NCBI GenBank assembly: GCA_016705955.1
Contig: JADJKO010000002.1
Span: 496,001-560,000 of the forward strand
Source of the DNA: Flavobacteriales bacterium
GTDB lineage: Bacteria > Bacteroidota > Bacteroidia > Flavobacteriales_F > PHOS-HE28
Length of the DNA: 64,000 nucleotides
Direction: 5' to 3'
This document shows positions 8,333 through 15,865 of the stretch, in pieces (position 1 is the stretch's first letter; each line of letters opens with the position of its first letter). The notes beneath the pieces are model-generated. The model saw only the letters and a list, made by a program, of their open reading frames with translations. It ran no database searches and was not told where the DNA came from. The translations under genes and the position numbers were made by a program.

Positions 8333-9034
8333 TCAGAGATCGCGGAGGTTCAGCGCGTAGGTGAACGACCAGATCCACCGGCGTGTGGGCCAAGCGATGT
8401 CACGTTCACGATCATTCAACAGTGTGAGCCCGATGCTGTGTGCCTTGCCGATGTTGTACGCGGTACCGAGCGACCACCGTGTGCCGAAATAGGACATGCC
8501 CTTGTTGCTTGCCCACGTGAAGAACTCCACGCCCAATTGCGGATCCAGTTTCCAGTTCTTGAACTTGTAGCCTACTTGGAACCGGTTGCGGAAGACCTCG
8601 CGCTGCTTGCCCCATTCCACATAGCTGTGCTGGTAGATGAAACGGTAACCCGGCTCCCAACGCCCGAACGACTTTCCCACTTCCGCTTGCCAGATGCTGC
8701 GATGCTGGAGACCTGCCTGATCCGGCCTGATCGCAAAGCGATGCTCGTACGCCACATCCACCAACGAGCTCAGCTTGTACCGCAGGTTCACATCCAAATA
8801 GGTCTGCCGGCCGGCGAAGAAGACATCCGCACTGCGGTAGCCCAGTTCGTTGCGCATGCGCACCCGCTTGTAGCTCTTGCCCAACACGTCCTTCATGAAC
8901 TTCGGTAGCCGACCCTGTACAACCGCAGCCGTCCAGAGTTCAGTGCGCACCGCAGGCCGCAACGCTTCCTGCGCCTGCACCGCACCAAGGCCGCAGAGCG
9001 TGAGAAGAAGAAGGACCGACCTGCGCAGGCGCAT
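8333..9034 (-). CDS. DUF2490 domain outer-membrane-type protein
   Basis: About 233 residues with a signal peptide (MRLRRSVLLLLTLCGLGAVQA). The rest is strongly beta-patterned with alternating aromatic residues (YRFIYQHSYVEWGKQREVFRNRFQVGYKF and others) and ends in an aromatic strand, as in DUF2490 beta-barrel proteins of Bacteroidota. Function in this family is unknown; an outer-membrane barrel is the structural expectation. The start overlaps the stop of the upstream lipoprotein gene by one base, so the two are co-translated, and the SCO gene follows 2 bp later. Confidence 0.8.
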   Translation of the reverse strand: MRLRRSVLLLLTLCGLGAVQAQEALRPAVRTELWTAAVVQGRLPKFMKDVLGKSYKRVRMRNELGYRSADVFFAGRQTYLDVNLRYKLSSLVDVAYEHRFAIRPDQAGLQHRSIWQAEVGKSFGRWEPGYRFIYQHSYVEWGKQREVFRNRFQVGYKFKNWKLDPQLGVEFFTWASNKGMSYFGTRWSLGTAYNIGKAHSIGLTLLNDRERDIAWPTRRWIWSFTYALNLRDL

Positions 9035-9429
9035 CAGTAGTTGCGGACCAGGATCGTATCGATCACCACCACATCCTTGCGGCCACTGATCTCCACATCG
9101 GTATAGATCCCCACCGTGCAGTTGTTGTACGCATTGCACTCGCTGATCACATAGATCCGATAATCGCCCTTGCGCAACCAGGGGAAATGGAATCGGCCTT
9201 CGGGACTTGTGCGTGTATCGTTGTCCGGGTAATCGCCATCACCATAGATGATGGACACGCGTGCATCGCTCAACGGGTAGGCATTGCCGATCGGCAGATC
9301 GGTGGTGCCATTGTAGCGCTGTTCATAGAGCACACCCTGGATCTCCGCGCGACCGCCTTCACCGGGTTCCTTCTTGCAACCGATCACGAGGAGTGAGAAC
9401 GTGAAGAGGAGTGCCAACAGTGCTTTCAT
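9034..9429 (-). CDS. Lipoprotein with beta-sandwich (carboxypeptidase-regulatory-like) fold
   Basis: 131 residues. A lipoprotein signal (MKALLALLFTFSLLVIGCKK) with the lipobox Cys at residue 18 is followed by a small beta-sandwich: GVLYEQRYN..., SDARVSIIYGDG, RTSPEGRFHFPWLRKGDYRIYVIS. That pattern of a substituent loop and a GxYxI strand resembles CarboxypepD_reg or SpaA-like domains. First gene of a three-gene set with DUF2490 and SCO genes. Its role is unknown; it may be a surface or periplasmic partner of the barrel protein. Confidence 0.7.
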   Translation of the reverse strand: MKALLALLFTFSLLVIGCKKEPGEGGRAEIQGVLYEQRYNGTTDLPIGNAYPLSDARVSIIYGDGDYPDNDTRTSPEGRFHFPWLRKGDYRIYVISECNAYNNCTVGIYTDVEISGRKDVVVIDTILVRNY

Positions 9430-9461
9430 GGTGAGGCCAGTGTTAAGGGAGCGCTAATGTA

Positions 9462-9495
9462 CAGGGGCAGGAGCAGGAGCAGGAGCAGGGGCAAG
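9462..9495. repeat. GCAGGAGCAG-type short tandem repeat
   Basis: CAGGGGCAGGAGCAGGAGC and its continuation form a 6-bp (AGGAGC) tandem run flanked by CAGGGGCA on both sides. The same core occurs as an inverted pair inside the NRPS/PKS linker at 45871-45922. Confidence 0.6.
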
Positions 9496-9507
9496 CGATC
9501 CACCGGG

Positions 9508-11250
9508 CTACGCGTAGATCGCTTCCACCACGGCGGCGTACTTCTCCATGATCGTCTTGCGGCGCAGCTTCAAGGAGGGGGTGAGATCCCCGGCTTCGAT
9601 GGTGAGCTCCGCCGGGAGGAGCGCGATCTTCTTCACCTGTTCCCAATGGCCGATCCCCGTGTTCGCTACTTGCACCTCCTGGAAGATGCGGTCCATGATG
9701 CGCTTGTCCGCGATCACCTGTTCCCGGCTCTCGAAGGGGATGCCTTTCAAGGTGCAGTAGTCCTTCAGGAAGTGGAAGTCGGGGACGATGAGCGCGGCGG
9801 GGAACTTCCGGTTCTCGCCGATCACCATCACTTGTTCAATGAAGCGCGATGCCTTCAAACTGTTCTCCAACACTTGCGGAGCCACGTACTTGCCGCCGCT
9901 GGTCTTGAAGATCTCCTTCTTCCGGTCGGTGATGCGCAGGAAGCCTTCCGTGGTGATCTCGCCGATGTCGCCGGTATGCAGCCAGCCCTCAGCATCCAGT
10001 GTCGCGGCGGTCATTTCGGGATCCATGTAGTAGCCCAGCATGATGTTCGGGCCCTTCGCCAGGATCTCGCCATCCGCAGCGATGCGCACTTCCACACCGG
10101 GGATCGGACGACCTACCGTGCCGAAGCGCAGCCCATCGTTCCGCAGGTCGTTCACGCTGATCACCGGGCTGCTCTCCGTGAGGCCGTAGCCCTCCATCAC
10201 CGGAACACCCGCCGCGTTGAACACCCGCGCCAGCCGTTCCTGTAGTGCTGCGCTTCCACTGGCCACCACACGTACGCGACCACCAAGCGCTTCGATCCAC
10301 TTGGAAAAGATGAGCTTGCGTGCGATGCCCAGCTGCACACCGTACCACCAGCTCTTGCCACGCACATCGTATTGGAAGCCCAGGTCCAGCGCCCAGAAGA
10401 AGAGCCAGCGCTTGATGCCCGTGAGCGCTTCCCCCTTGGCGATGATCCTGTCGTAGATCTTCTCCAACAGGCGCGGCACGGCGGTGAAGACATCGGGCTG
10501 CACCTCGCGGATGCGATCGCCCAGGTCCTCCAGCGACTCCTGGAAGTGGATGCTCACGCCCGTGCGCATGTACATGTACATGAGCATGCGCTCGTAGATG
10601 TGCGAGAGCGGTAGGAAGCTGATCGCCTTCGCGTTGTGGTCCACCGGAAAGCGCGTGATGCTCGCCTCCAGGTTGCTGATGATGTTGTGGTGGCTGAGCA
10701 TGACCCCCTTCGGCTTGCCCGTGGTGCCGCTGGTGTAGATGATGGTGGCCAGATCGTCCGCCTTCACCGCGTTCTCGTATTCGCGCAGCTGCGGCAGCCG
10801 GTCCGGTGATCCCGATCCGCGCAGCTCGCTCCAATGTCGCGCACCTTCCACACGGTCGAAGGTGAATTGATGCGGCGGCCCTGCTTCCTGCGCTTTCGCA
10901 TGGATCTCCGCGTTGCTGCTGAAGCACACGTTCGCGCCCGCATGGTGCAGGATGTACGCGTAGTCCTCCTTGCTGCTGGTGGGGTACACCGGCACGGTGA
11001 CCGCGCCGATGCGCAGGATGGCTTGGTCCACCAGGACCCATTCGCTGCGGTTGCCACTGCAGATCGCCACCTTGTCGCCCGGCTTCACCCCCAAAGCCAT
11101 CAAGCCGAGCGCGAGTTGCTCGCTCACCACCATCACCTCGCCGATGGCGTACTTCTTCCACGACCCACCCTCCTTGGTGGCGATGGCGTCGGCCTTCGGA
11201 TGGTGTGCTTGCTGGAGGCCGGGGATATCGAAGAGGCGGGTAACAGGCAT
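9508..11250 (-). CDS. Long-chain acyl-CoA synthetase (AMP-dependent ligase)
   Basis: 580 residues, the full length of bacterial FadD/ACSL-type ligases. It activates fatty acids to acyl-CoA through acyl-AMP. The P-loop-like motif YTSGTTGKPKGVMLSH is present, as are LSHIYERM, EGYGLTESSPVI and the TGDIGEITTEGFLRITDRKKEIFKTSGGK region with the adenylation hinge and C-terminal Lys. The ATG at 11250 gives the family N-terminus (MPVTRLFDI); the frame is open far upstream, but that extension is not protein-like. It is not part of the NRPS cluster. Confidence 0.92.
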   Translation of the reverse strand: MPVTRLFDIPGLQQAHHPKADAIATKEGGSWKKYAIGEVMVVSEQLALGLMALGVKPGDKVAICSGNRSEWVLVDQAILRIGAVTVPVYPTSSKEDYAYILHHAGANVCFSSNAEIHAKAQEAGPPHQFTFDRVEGARHWSELRGSGSPDRLPQLREYENAVKADDLATIIYTSGTTGKPKGVMLSHHNIISNLEASITRFPVDHNAKAISFLPLSHIYERMLMYMYMRTGVSIHFQESLEDLGDRIREVQPDVFTAVPRLLEKIYDRIIAKGEALTGIKRWLFFWALDLGFQYDVRGKSWWYGVQLGIARKLIFSKWIEALGGRVRVVASGSAALQERLARVFNAAGVPVMEGYGLTESSPVISVNDLRNDGLRFGTVGRPIPGVEVRIAADGEILAKGPNIMLGYYMDPEMTAATLDAEGWLHTGDIGEITTEGFLRITDRKKEIFKTSGGKYVAPQVLENSLKASRFIEQVMVIGENRKFPAALIVPDFHFLKDYCTLKGIPFESREQVIADKRIMDRIFQEVQVANTGIGHWEQVKKIALLPAELTIEAGDLTPSLKLRRKTIMEKYAAVVEAIYA

Positions 11251-11311
11251 GCCGACAAGATAGGAGGAGGTACCGGAAACAGCAGGCCCGAACGCTTCTG
11301 GCTGAACGCAA

Positions 11312-11367
11312 CACGCTCGCTCTTCCAAGAAGGATGGAACGCGTCCAACCGGGGAAGAGCGAGCGTG
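11312..11367. repeat. Long inverted repeat (possible cruciform or terminator)
   Basis: A 15-bp perfect inverted repeat (CACGCTCGCTCTTCC / GGAAGAGCGAGCGTG) surrounds a 26-nt loop that itself holds the imperfect palindrome TGGAACGCGTCCA. It sits downstream of the 143-residue secreted protein gene on the minus strand. No U-run follows, so a terminator role is not assured. Confidence 0.55.
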
Positions 11368-11396
11368 CCGCGTCCTGCGTGTGGCCTGCGCCAGTC

Positions 11397-11828
11397 CTAG
11401 TTCAGCACGCCATCGAACTCCACGGTGATCACGCGCACGTTGATGCCCTTCTTGATCGTGAACTTCTCCTTGAAGTGCGTCCTGCGCTCCTGCTCGCCAT
11501 AGAAGGTCTTCTGCACTTCGCGCTTGTCCTTGTCGCCATCCACCTTCATGTGGATCACAAAGGTGACGTACACCGCGCCGTCCTTGATGCTGCTGCGTGC
11601 GCTGTTGTGCGTATGGATGCGTGCTTGGGCCTTCACCCGCAAGCCGTCCTGGTCGAACATCACCAAGCGGTCCTCGCCTTCGCTGCCCACCACTTCGGCG
11701 GATACATCGCTGCCGGTCTTCACCACGCCCTTCTCGGTCACGGTGACGTTGGTGATGTTGAACTGGGTTTGTGCGGTGGCGACCAACGTGGAGGTGGCCA
11801 GAACGAATGCGGAAATGGTGCGGATCAT
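11397..11828 (-). CDS. Secreted protein of unknown function
   Basis: 143 residues with a signal peptide (MIRTISAFVLATSTLVATAQ). The mature part is mainly beta-strand in pattern (NITNVTVTEKGVVKTGSDVSAEVVG, AVYVTFVIHMKVDGD) and ends VRVITVEFDGVLN. I do not recognise a family. It has no cysteines that would suggest disulfides and no sorting domain, so it is probably periplasmic. It is divergent from the 129-residue membrane-anchored protein gene across 80 bp. Confidence 0.65.
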   Translation of the reverse strand: MIRTISAFVLATSTLVATAQTQFNITNVTVTEKGVVKTGSDVSAEVVGSEGEDRLVMFDQDGLRVKAQARIHTHNSARSSIKDGAVYVTFVIHMKVDGDKDKREVQKTFYGEQERRTHFKEKFTIKKGINVRVITVEFDGVLN

Positions 11829-11908
11829 GGGTTTGGTCTTTTCTTTGCTTTGGGTCCGACAAAGTAACCGGACCTTCTCACACCGCCACTCACAAACATC
11901 AAACCGTT

Positions 11909-12298
11909 ATGAAAATGGATACCCGTTCCCTTCTCTTCGGCGCTTCCTTCGCCGTAGCCCTCTTCGCGGGGTACAGCTTCCGCCCCGCGCCGGAGGCACC
12001 CGCGTACACCTACCGCCAGTTCAGCACCATAGAGAGCGTGGTGCCCGGCGGCCTCGGCCGTTCACGCGTGATCATCAGCGACCAAGGCGACCAGGAAGTG
12101 GGCAAGGACCTGATGAACTTCTTCAGCATGGTCGGCATCAACTTCAAGAACATCGCCAACAACGACCGCTTGATCGTGGACACCATCAACGAGTACGTGG
12201 CCCAAGGGTGGGAACTCCACACCGTGACCACCGGCGTGCAGAGCAACGAGAAGACCGGCCTCTTCATTACGCGCTACCTGCTGCGTAAGCCGGTGTAG
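11909..12298 (+). CDS. Membrane-anchored DUF4177-like small protein
   Basis: 129 residues. An N-terminal hydrophobic anchor (LLFGASFAVALFAGYSF) precedes a region ending in DTINEYVAQGWELHTVTTG...TRYLLRKP. The phrase INEYVAQGWELHTV followed by a short strand is typical of DUF4177-like proteins. Function unknown. The ATG at 11909 (MKMDTRSLLF) was chosen because it leads directly into the anchor. A good terminator follows the stop. Confidence 0.65.
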   Translation: MKMDTRSLLFGASFAVALFAGYSFRPAPEAPAYTYRQFSTIESVVPGGLGRSRVIISDQGDQEVGKDLMNFFSMVGINFKNIANNDRLIVDTINEYVAQGWELHTVTTGVQSNEKTGLFITRYLLRKPV

Positions 12299-12315
12299 GT
12301 ACACACCCACTGGGT

Positions 12316-12357
12316 GAACGCCCTGTCCGCCGTATGGTGGATGGGGCGTTCTGTTTT
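12316..12357 (+). terminator. Rho-independent terminator
   Basis: An 8-bp stem (GAACGCCC / GGGCGTTC) is followed by TGTTTTCC. It lies 17 bp after the stop of the membrane-anchored small protein. Confidence 0.6.
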
Positions 12358-12369
12358 CCGGAGGAACCG

Positions 12370-12434
12370 GGAGGAGAGGGAACCACAGGAAGAGGAAACA
12401 GCAGGAAGAGATAACCCAAGGAAGAGTTAACCGC
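12370..12434. repeat. 16-bp purine-rich tandem repeat
   Basis: Three adjacent 16-bp units begin at 12387, 12403 and 12419: AGGAAGAGGAAACAGC, AGGAAGAGATAACCCA and AGGAAGAGTTAACCGC. A more diverged copy lies upstream at 12370-12386. Confidence 0.7.
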
Positions 12435-12510
12435 AGAGGGGCAGAGCGCACAGAGAAATACGAGAACGCTTCAACTGGACCCCTCTGCGTTCTCTGCGCC
12501 TCTGCGTGAG
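12431..12510. repeat. CTCTGCG-type palindromic repeat element
   Basis: The left arm (12431-12456) carries CGCAGAG-type words and the right arm (12481-12510) carries CTCTGCG repeated three times in reverse orientation. Together they make an imperfect long inverted repeat. Sequences of this CTCTGCG/CGCAGAG kind recur in intergenic regions of several phyla. No gene lies inside. Confidence 0.6.
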
Positions 12511-12549
12511 ATGTATTGCATTACCCTTCTCCTCCGCGGTTCAACGCAT

Positions 12550-13311
12550 TCACTTTCCCACTTCCTCCAGCGCTTCCACGTACTTCCCGATGTACTTCTC
12601 CAATTCCTTCGCCTTGTATTGCATCACATACCGCGGGTGCTCCAGCGCGATGATGCGCTGGAAGAGTCCGAGCCGTTCGTTCAACTTGGAAAAGTAGGCG
12701 GCGTTCTTGCTGGTGCCGATGCAGAGGACCACATCGGTGCGCATACCGCAGGCCACGAGTGTTCTTAACCAGTCCTCCACGAAGGGCGTTACGGCCTGTT
12801 CCAGTGCTTTGTCATCGTAGTAGTTCAGGTTGATGGAGCCGCGTGCCGCAGGGCCCCCTCGTTCCTCGGGAGACCCGGCAGAGGTTTTGGTGTGCGCGCC
12901 CGCCGGACCGTTCTTCACGAATCCCAGCGGACAAATGGAATGGACGTACACGGTGCTATAGAAGGCATCGGCACCACCCGCCGCGCGGATCATGCGGTAG
13001 AAGAAGTCGCTGCTGGGTTCGTGGGTGCGCAGTCCGCGTACCGGTATGCCCAGGTCGCTCTCGCAGCGCTTGGTGTCCGTGAAGGAGAGGCCGGTGCTGC
13101 CAGCGCCCAGCCTGCCGGGATTGATGCCGAGCATGCCCACGCGCTGCCGCTCATCGCTGTAATACTTCCGGTGGAAGAGCGTGACGATGCGTCGTACTTC
13201 CTCCGCGTTGGGGCCATTGAATGGGTCGAGCACGCCGATACCGTCGGGCAGGTCCTCCGGCAAGGAGAACGACAGTACGTGTTCCAACAAACGATCGGCG
13301 AGCGAGGTCAT
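12550..13311 (-). CDS. SMUG2-type uracil-DNA glycosylase family protein (DUF4918)
   Basis: About 253 residues. It has the uracil-DNA glycosylase superfamily motif 1 in MLGINPGRLGAGSTGLSFTDT and a motif 2 in ALEHPRY. A characterised member, from Pedobacter heparinus, was named SMUG2. Expected role: removal of uracil or other damaged bases from DNA. Between CPLGFVKNG and NLNYYDDKALEQAV there is a segment of about 22 residues (GAHTKTSAGSPEERGGPAARGS) that looks like an in-frame insertion relative to my memory of the family. The ATG at 13311 was preferred to an open frame to 13371. A CRP/FNR-type palindrome lies upstream. Confidence 0.82.
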   Translation of the reverse strand: MTSLADRLLEHVLSFSLPEDLPDGIGVLDPFNGPNAEEVRRIVTLFHRKYYSDERQRVGMLGINPGRLGAGSTGLSFTDTKRCESDLGIPVRGLRTHEPSSDFFYRMIRAAGGADAFYSTVYVHSICPLGFVKNGPAGAHTKTSAGSPEERGGPAARGSINLNYYDDKALEQAVTPFVEDWLRTLVACGMRTDVVLCIGTSKNAAYFSKLNERLGLFQRIIALEHPRYVMQYKAKELEKYIGKYVEALEEVGK

Positions 13312-13363
13312 GGTCAACTGATGGACAATATATCGATCGAAGCGATGTTCGACGGCCTGGTGA

Positions 13364-13379
13364 TGTGACATGGGTCACA
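13364..13379. promoter_or_regulatory. CRP/FNR-family operator-like palindrome
   Basis: TGTGACATGGGTCACA is a perfect inverted repeat (TGTGAC-N4-GTCACA) matching the CRP-type half sites TGTGA/TCACA. It is central in the divergent region: 53 bp from the glycosylase start and 57 bp from the peroxiredoxin start. A related GTGAC-N4-GTCAC site occurs at 18141. Confidence 0.6.
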
Positions 13380-13435
13380 CGCGAAGCCGATCGTCATGGT
13401 TCTCTTTGCGGTGCTACACATAAAGGATCTGAACA

Positions 13436-14086
13436 ATGGAAATGACACAAATGCCACGTATCGGTGACCAAGCTCCCGATTTCGAAGCCAATACCACCGT
13501 AGGACCTCTGCGATTCAGTGAGTTCATCAAGGATAGTTGGACCATCCTGTTCTCGCACCCAGCGGATTTCACACCCGTATGCACCACGGAGCTCACCGGC
13601 TTCGCTCAGAACAAGAAGTGGTTCGCGGACCATGGTACGCGGCTCATCGGCTTGAGCATCGATAGCATCCATAGCCACGTGGCCTGGGTGCAGAACGTAC
13701 GGGAGAAGACCGGTGTGTACATGGACTTCCCGATCATCGCGGACATCGACATGAAGGTGAGCAAGCTCTACGGCATGCTGCACGAGAACACGAGCAATAC
13801 CGCTGCGGTGCGTGCCGTGTTCTTCATCGATCCGAAGGGCCTTATCCGTTTGATCATGTACTATCCGCTGAACGTGGGGCGGAGCATGGACGAGATCATG
13901 CGCGTGTTGGAGGCCATGCAGACCGCGGATGCCGAAGGTTGCGCGATGCCCTTGAACTGGAAGAAGGGCGACAAGGTGATCGTGTCACCTCCCAAGACCT
14001 TGAAGGACCTGGATGCCCGCTTGGCGGAGAAGGGTCTGGAGTTCGTGGATTTCTATCTCGCGAAGAAGAGCCTCGAACCTGCGTAA
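13436..14086 (+). CDS. Peroxiredoxin (Prx6/AhpC-like)
   Basis: 216 residues. It reduces hydrogen peroxide and organic peroxides through a peroxidatic Cys in HPADFTPVCTTE. The C-terminal part (LNWKKGDKVIVSPP...) is that of the Prx6 subfamily. An extra Cys lies near EGCAMPLNW and could serve as a resolving residue. The length matches the family. The CRP/FNR-like palindrome 57 bp upstream suggests control by a Crp-family regulator. A short hairpin follows the gene. Confidence 0.93.
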   Translation: MEMTQMPRIGDQAPDFEANTTVGPLRFSEFIKDSWTILFSHPADFTPVCTTELTGFAQNKKWFADHGTRLIGLSIDSIHSHVAWVQNVREKTGVYMDFPIIADIDMKVSKLYGMLHENTSNTAAVRAVFFIDPKGLIRLIMYYPLNVGRSMDEIMRVLEAMQTADAEGCAMPLNWKKGDKVIVSPPKTLKDLDARLAEKGLEFVDFYLAKKSLEPA

Positions 14087-14105
14087 GGTTATCGGTAGTG
14101 CAATG

Positions 14106-14133
14106 GACAGAGGCTCTTTCGGGAGCCTTTGTC
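14106..14133 (+). terminator. Hairpin after peroxiredoxin
   Basis: GACAGAGGCTC and GAGCCTTTGTC form an 11-bp stem with one G.U pair and a 6-nt loop, 20 bp after the stop. The U-tract is weak. Confidence 0.5.
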
Positions 14134-14258
14134 ATTCCTGCATCCACTTCGGGATCAGCGATCCAGGGTCGTTGCGCTTACAATAGGTGAGCCCTTCGGG
14201 TATCACAAGCCGATATTCAGGCCGCTGCGTCCAAGGCCGATGGAAGGGAGATCGGGCA

Positions 14259-14714
14259 CTACGCCCCGTACTTCACCAGCATCGCCAACTGCCCGGCGTG
14301 GTAGGCCGTGTGCGTGGTGATGCGGCCCAGCGCTTCCGCCTTCGTCTTCTTCCCGAACTCCTTCGTTTCGATCACCGCATCCCAGTCGGCATCGGACTGC
14401 GCAACGATCGCGCGTTCCAGCACCACAGCGCTTTCCTGCACGTAGGCGGTCAATGCGGCCAGGTCGGTCCATTCGCCGGTGTCGTGCCCCTTGGCCACGG
14501 TGCTGGCATGCACCTGCACATCCTTCAAGCCGAAGACGTTCTTCGCAAAAAGCAGTTCCACGTCGCCGATGTGGCGCAGCAGGAAACCGGCGCTGTTGGG
14601 TCCGGGCGCGAGCTTCTTCGGCAGGTCGGCCTCGGTGAGCTTTGGCAATTGGTTGGTGAAGCGGGTTCGACCTTCTTTCCAGAGGGCGAGGAGGGAAGCG
14701 GTGCGGGGATCCAA
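14259..14714 (-). CDS. DinB family protein
   Basis: 151 residues forming a four-helix DinB/YfiT-like fold. The three metal-binding histidines are visible: LLRHIGD near residue 48 and THTAYHAGQL near residues 135-139. Family members are thiol-dependent transferases or hydrolases of unknown substrate, some induced by stress. The only available start is TTG at 14714, because an in-frame stop lies 13 bp upstream; that stop region also ends the ArsG-like gene. It is the last gene of the first arsenic-linked operon. Confidence 0.85.
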   Translation of the reverse strand: MDPRTASLLALWKEGRTRFTNQLPKLTEADLPKKLAPGPNSAGFLLRHIGDVELLFAKNVFGLKDVQVHASTVAKGHDTGEWTDLAALTAYVQESAVVLERAIVAQSDADWDAVIETKEFGKKTKAEALGRITTHTAYHAGQLAMLVKYGA

Positions 14715-14726
14715 GTTCGTTGTTGT

Positions 14727-15434
14727 TCAGAATACACCAGCGAAGATGCCGATGTAATACAGGCCTGTGAGCAGGAAGACCACGCCCGCGACCACGCGCA
14801 TCACCTTCTCCACACGCGTCACCGCGTTAAAGACGCGACTGAGCTGGTTGGCGCTGTACGCCATCACGCCGGCGAAGAGCAGCACGGGCAACCCGGTGCC
14901 GATGGCGAAGATCACAGGGAGGTGCAATCCGCCGTTGGGGGCGAGCGTCATGGGGATCAACGAGCCGAAGAAGAGCGCCCCGCTGTATGGGCAGAAGGCC
15001 AACGCGAAGAGCATCCCCAACACCAAGGCGCCCAAGTGCCCTCTGTCCTTGAAGCGGTCCGTGAGCTTGTTGAGGAAACCGCCGCCGGTGCCGCCACCGA
15101 TCTTGATCACGTTGAGCAGCACCAGGCCGAGCAGCACGAGGATGGGACCGAGGAAGAGCTCACCCTTGCTCTGGAAGAAGCGCGCCACATGGAACTTGCT
15201 GGCGCCCCAATAGAGGATGGCGCCGAGCAGGGTATAGCTCAGTGCGCGACCCAGCGTGTACAGCAGGCCGCTCACGAGCGCAGCGCGCGGGTACTTCAGC
15301 TCGCGGGCGATGTAGGCCGTGGCGCTGATGTTGGTGGCCAGCGGACACGGGCTCACTGCCGTTAGCACGCCCAGGGCGAAGGCCGCCAGCGCGGGCGTCT
15401 CCCGCGCCATGGCGATGTCGCGCAGCCAGTCCAT
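14727..15434 (-). CDS. ArsG-family permease (DsbD/CcdA-like), aromatic arsenical efflux type
   Basis: 235 residues with about six transmembrane helices, related to CcdA/DsbD. It carries TAVSPCPLATNI in the first helix and ALAFCPYSGALFFG in the fourth, the paired Cys-Pro motifs of this family. Proteins of this exact type are annotated as ArsG-family permeases, proposed for aromatic arsenical efflux. An electron-transfer role like CcdA, serving the ArsF-like neighbour, is equally possible. The start overlaps the stop of the ArsF-like gene by one base. Confidence 0.75.
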   Translation of the reverse strand: MDWLRDIAMARETPALAAFALGVLTAVSPCPLATNISATAYIARELKYPRAALVSGLLYTLGRALSYTLLGAILYWGASKFHVARFFQSKGELFLGPILVLLGLVLLNVIKIGGGTGGGFLNKLTDRFKDRGHLGALVLGMLFALAFCPYSGALFFGSLIPMTLAPNGGLHLPVIFAIGTGLPVLLFAGVMAYSANQLSRVFNAVTRVEKVMRVVAGVVFLLTGLYYIGIFAGVF

Positions 15435-15865
15435 CAGAGATTTGCGCGCAGTTTCTGCGTCAGTTCAGCCTTGAATGCGGCGGCATCGCTGGCTTGCATG
15501 AAGGCCCATTCGGTAAGGTCGATCTTCTCGTCCTTACCGTTCTTGTGGACATGCAGGAAGAGCGCCGTGCCATACGCGCCGAACTCCTCGGCGATCTTCG
15601 CGTTCGCCTCTTCTTCCACGTTCACCAAGCGGAAGGTGATCGTGCCATCCTTCATCTGCGCGGCGAATCCGGTGTTCAGTGCTTCCCGGGTCATCGCCTC
15701 GATGTTGATGCACGTTGCGCAGCGGTGCTCGCTGTGGAATTCGATCACGTCGATCCGGGTCGCGACAGAAGAGGGCGTTGACTTTGCGGGTTGCTGCGCA
15801 TCGCTTCCACATGCCGTGAAGAGCAAGCCGATCGCGAGTACTGAAAGGTGGAGGAGGTGTTTCAT
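15434..15865 (-). CDS. ArsF-like thioredoxin-fold lipoprotein
   Basis: About 143 residues. The lipoprotein signal MKHLLHLSVLAIGLLFTACG is followed by a thioredoxin-like domain with RCATC (CxxC within EHRCATCINIEAMT). It matches the ArsF family annotated as a nitrophenyl-compound nitroreductase subunit. It sits directly before the ArsG-like permease with overlapping codons, so the pair likely works together, with the lipoprotein as the redox partner outside the membrane. The ATG at 15865 overlaps the stop of the FmdE-like gene by four bases. Confidence 0.75.
   Translation of the reverse strand: MKHLLHLSVLAIGLLFTACGSDAQQPAKSTPSSVATRIDVIEFHSEHRCATCINIEAMTREALNTGFAAQMKDGTITFRLVNVEEEANAKIAEEFGAYGTALFLHVHKNGKDEKIDLTEWAFMQASDAAAFKAELTQKLRANL

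Noticed and set aside
9989..11314. 441-codon minus-strand frame overlapping the acyl-CoA ligase
   Set aside because: It is the same strand in a shifted frame, rich in Arg/His/Gly, and lacks motifs; the ligase frame has all family signatures.
14187..15365. 392-codon plus-strand open frame
   Set aside because: It is antisense to dinB and the ArsG-like gene, both with clear family motifs; composition is GC-driven.
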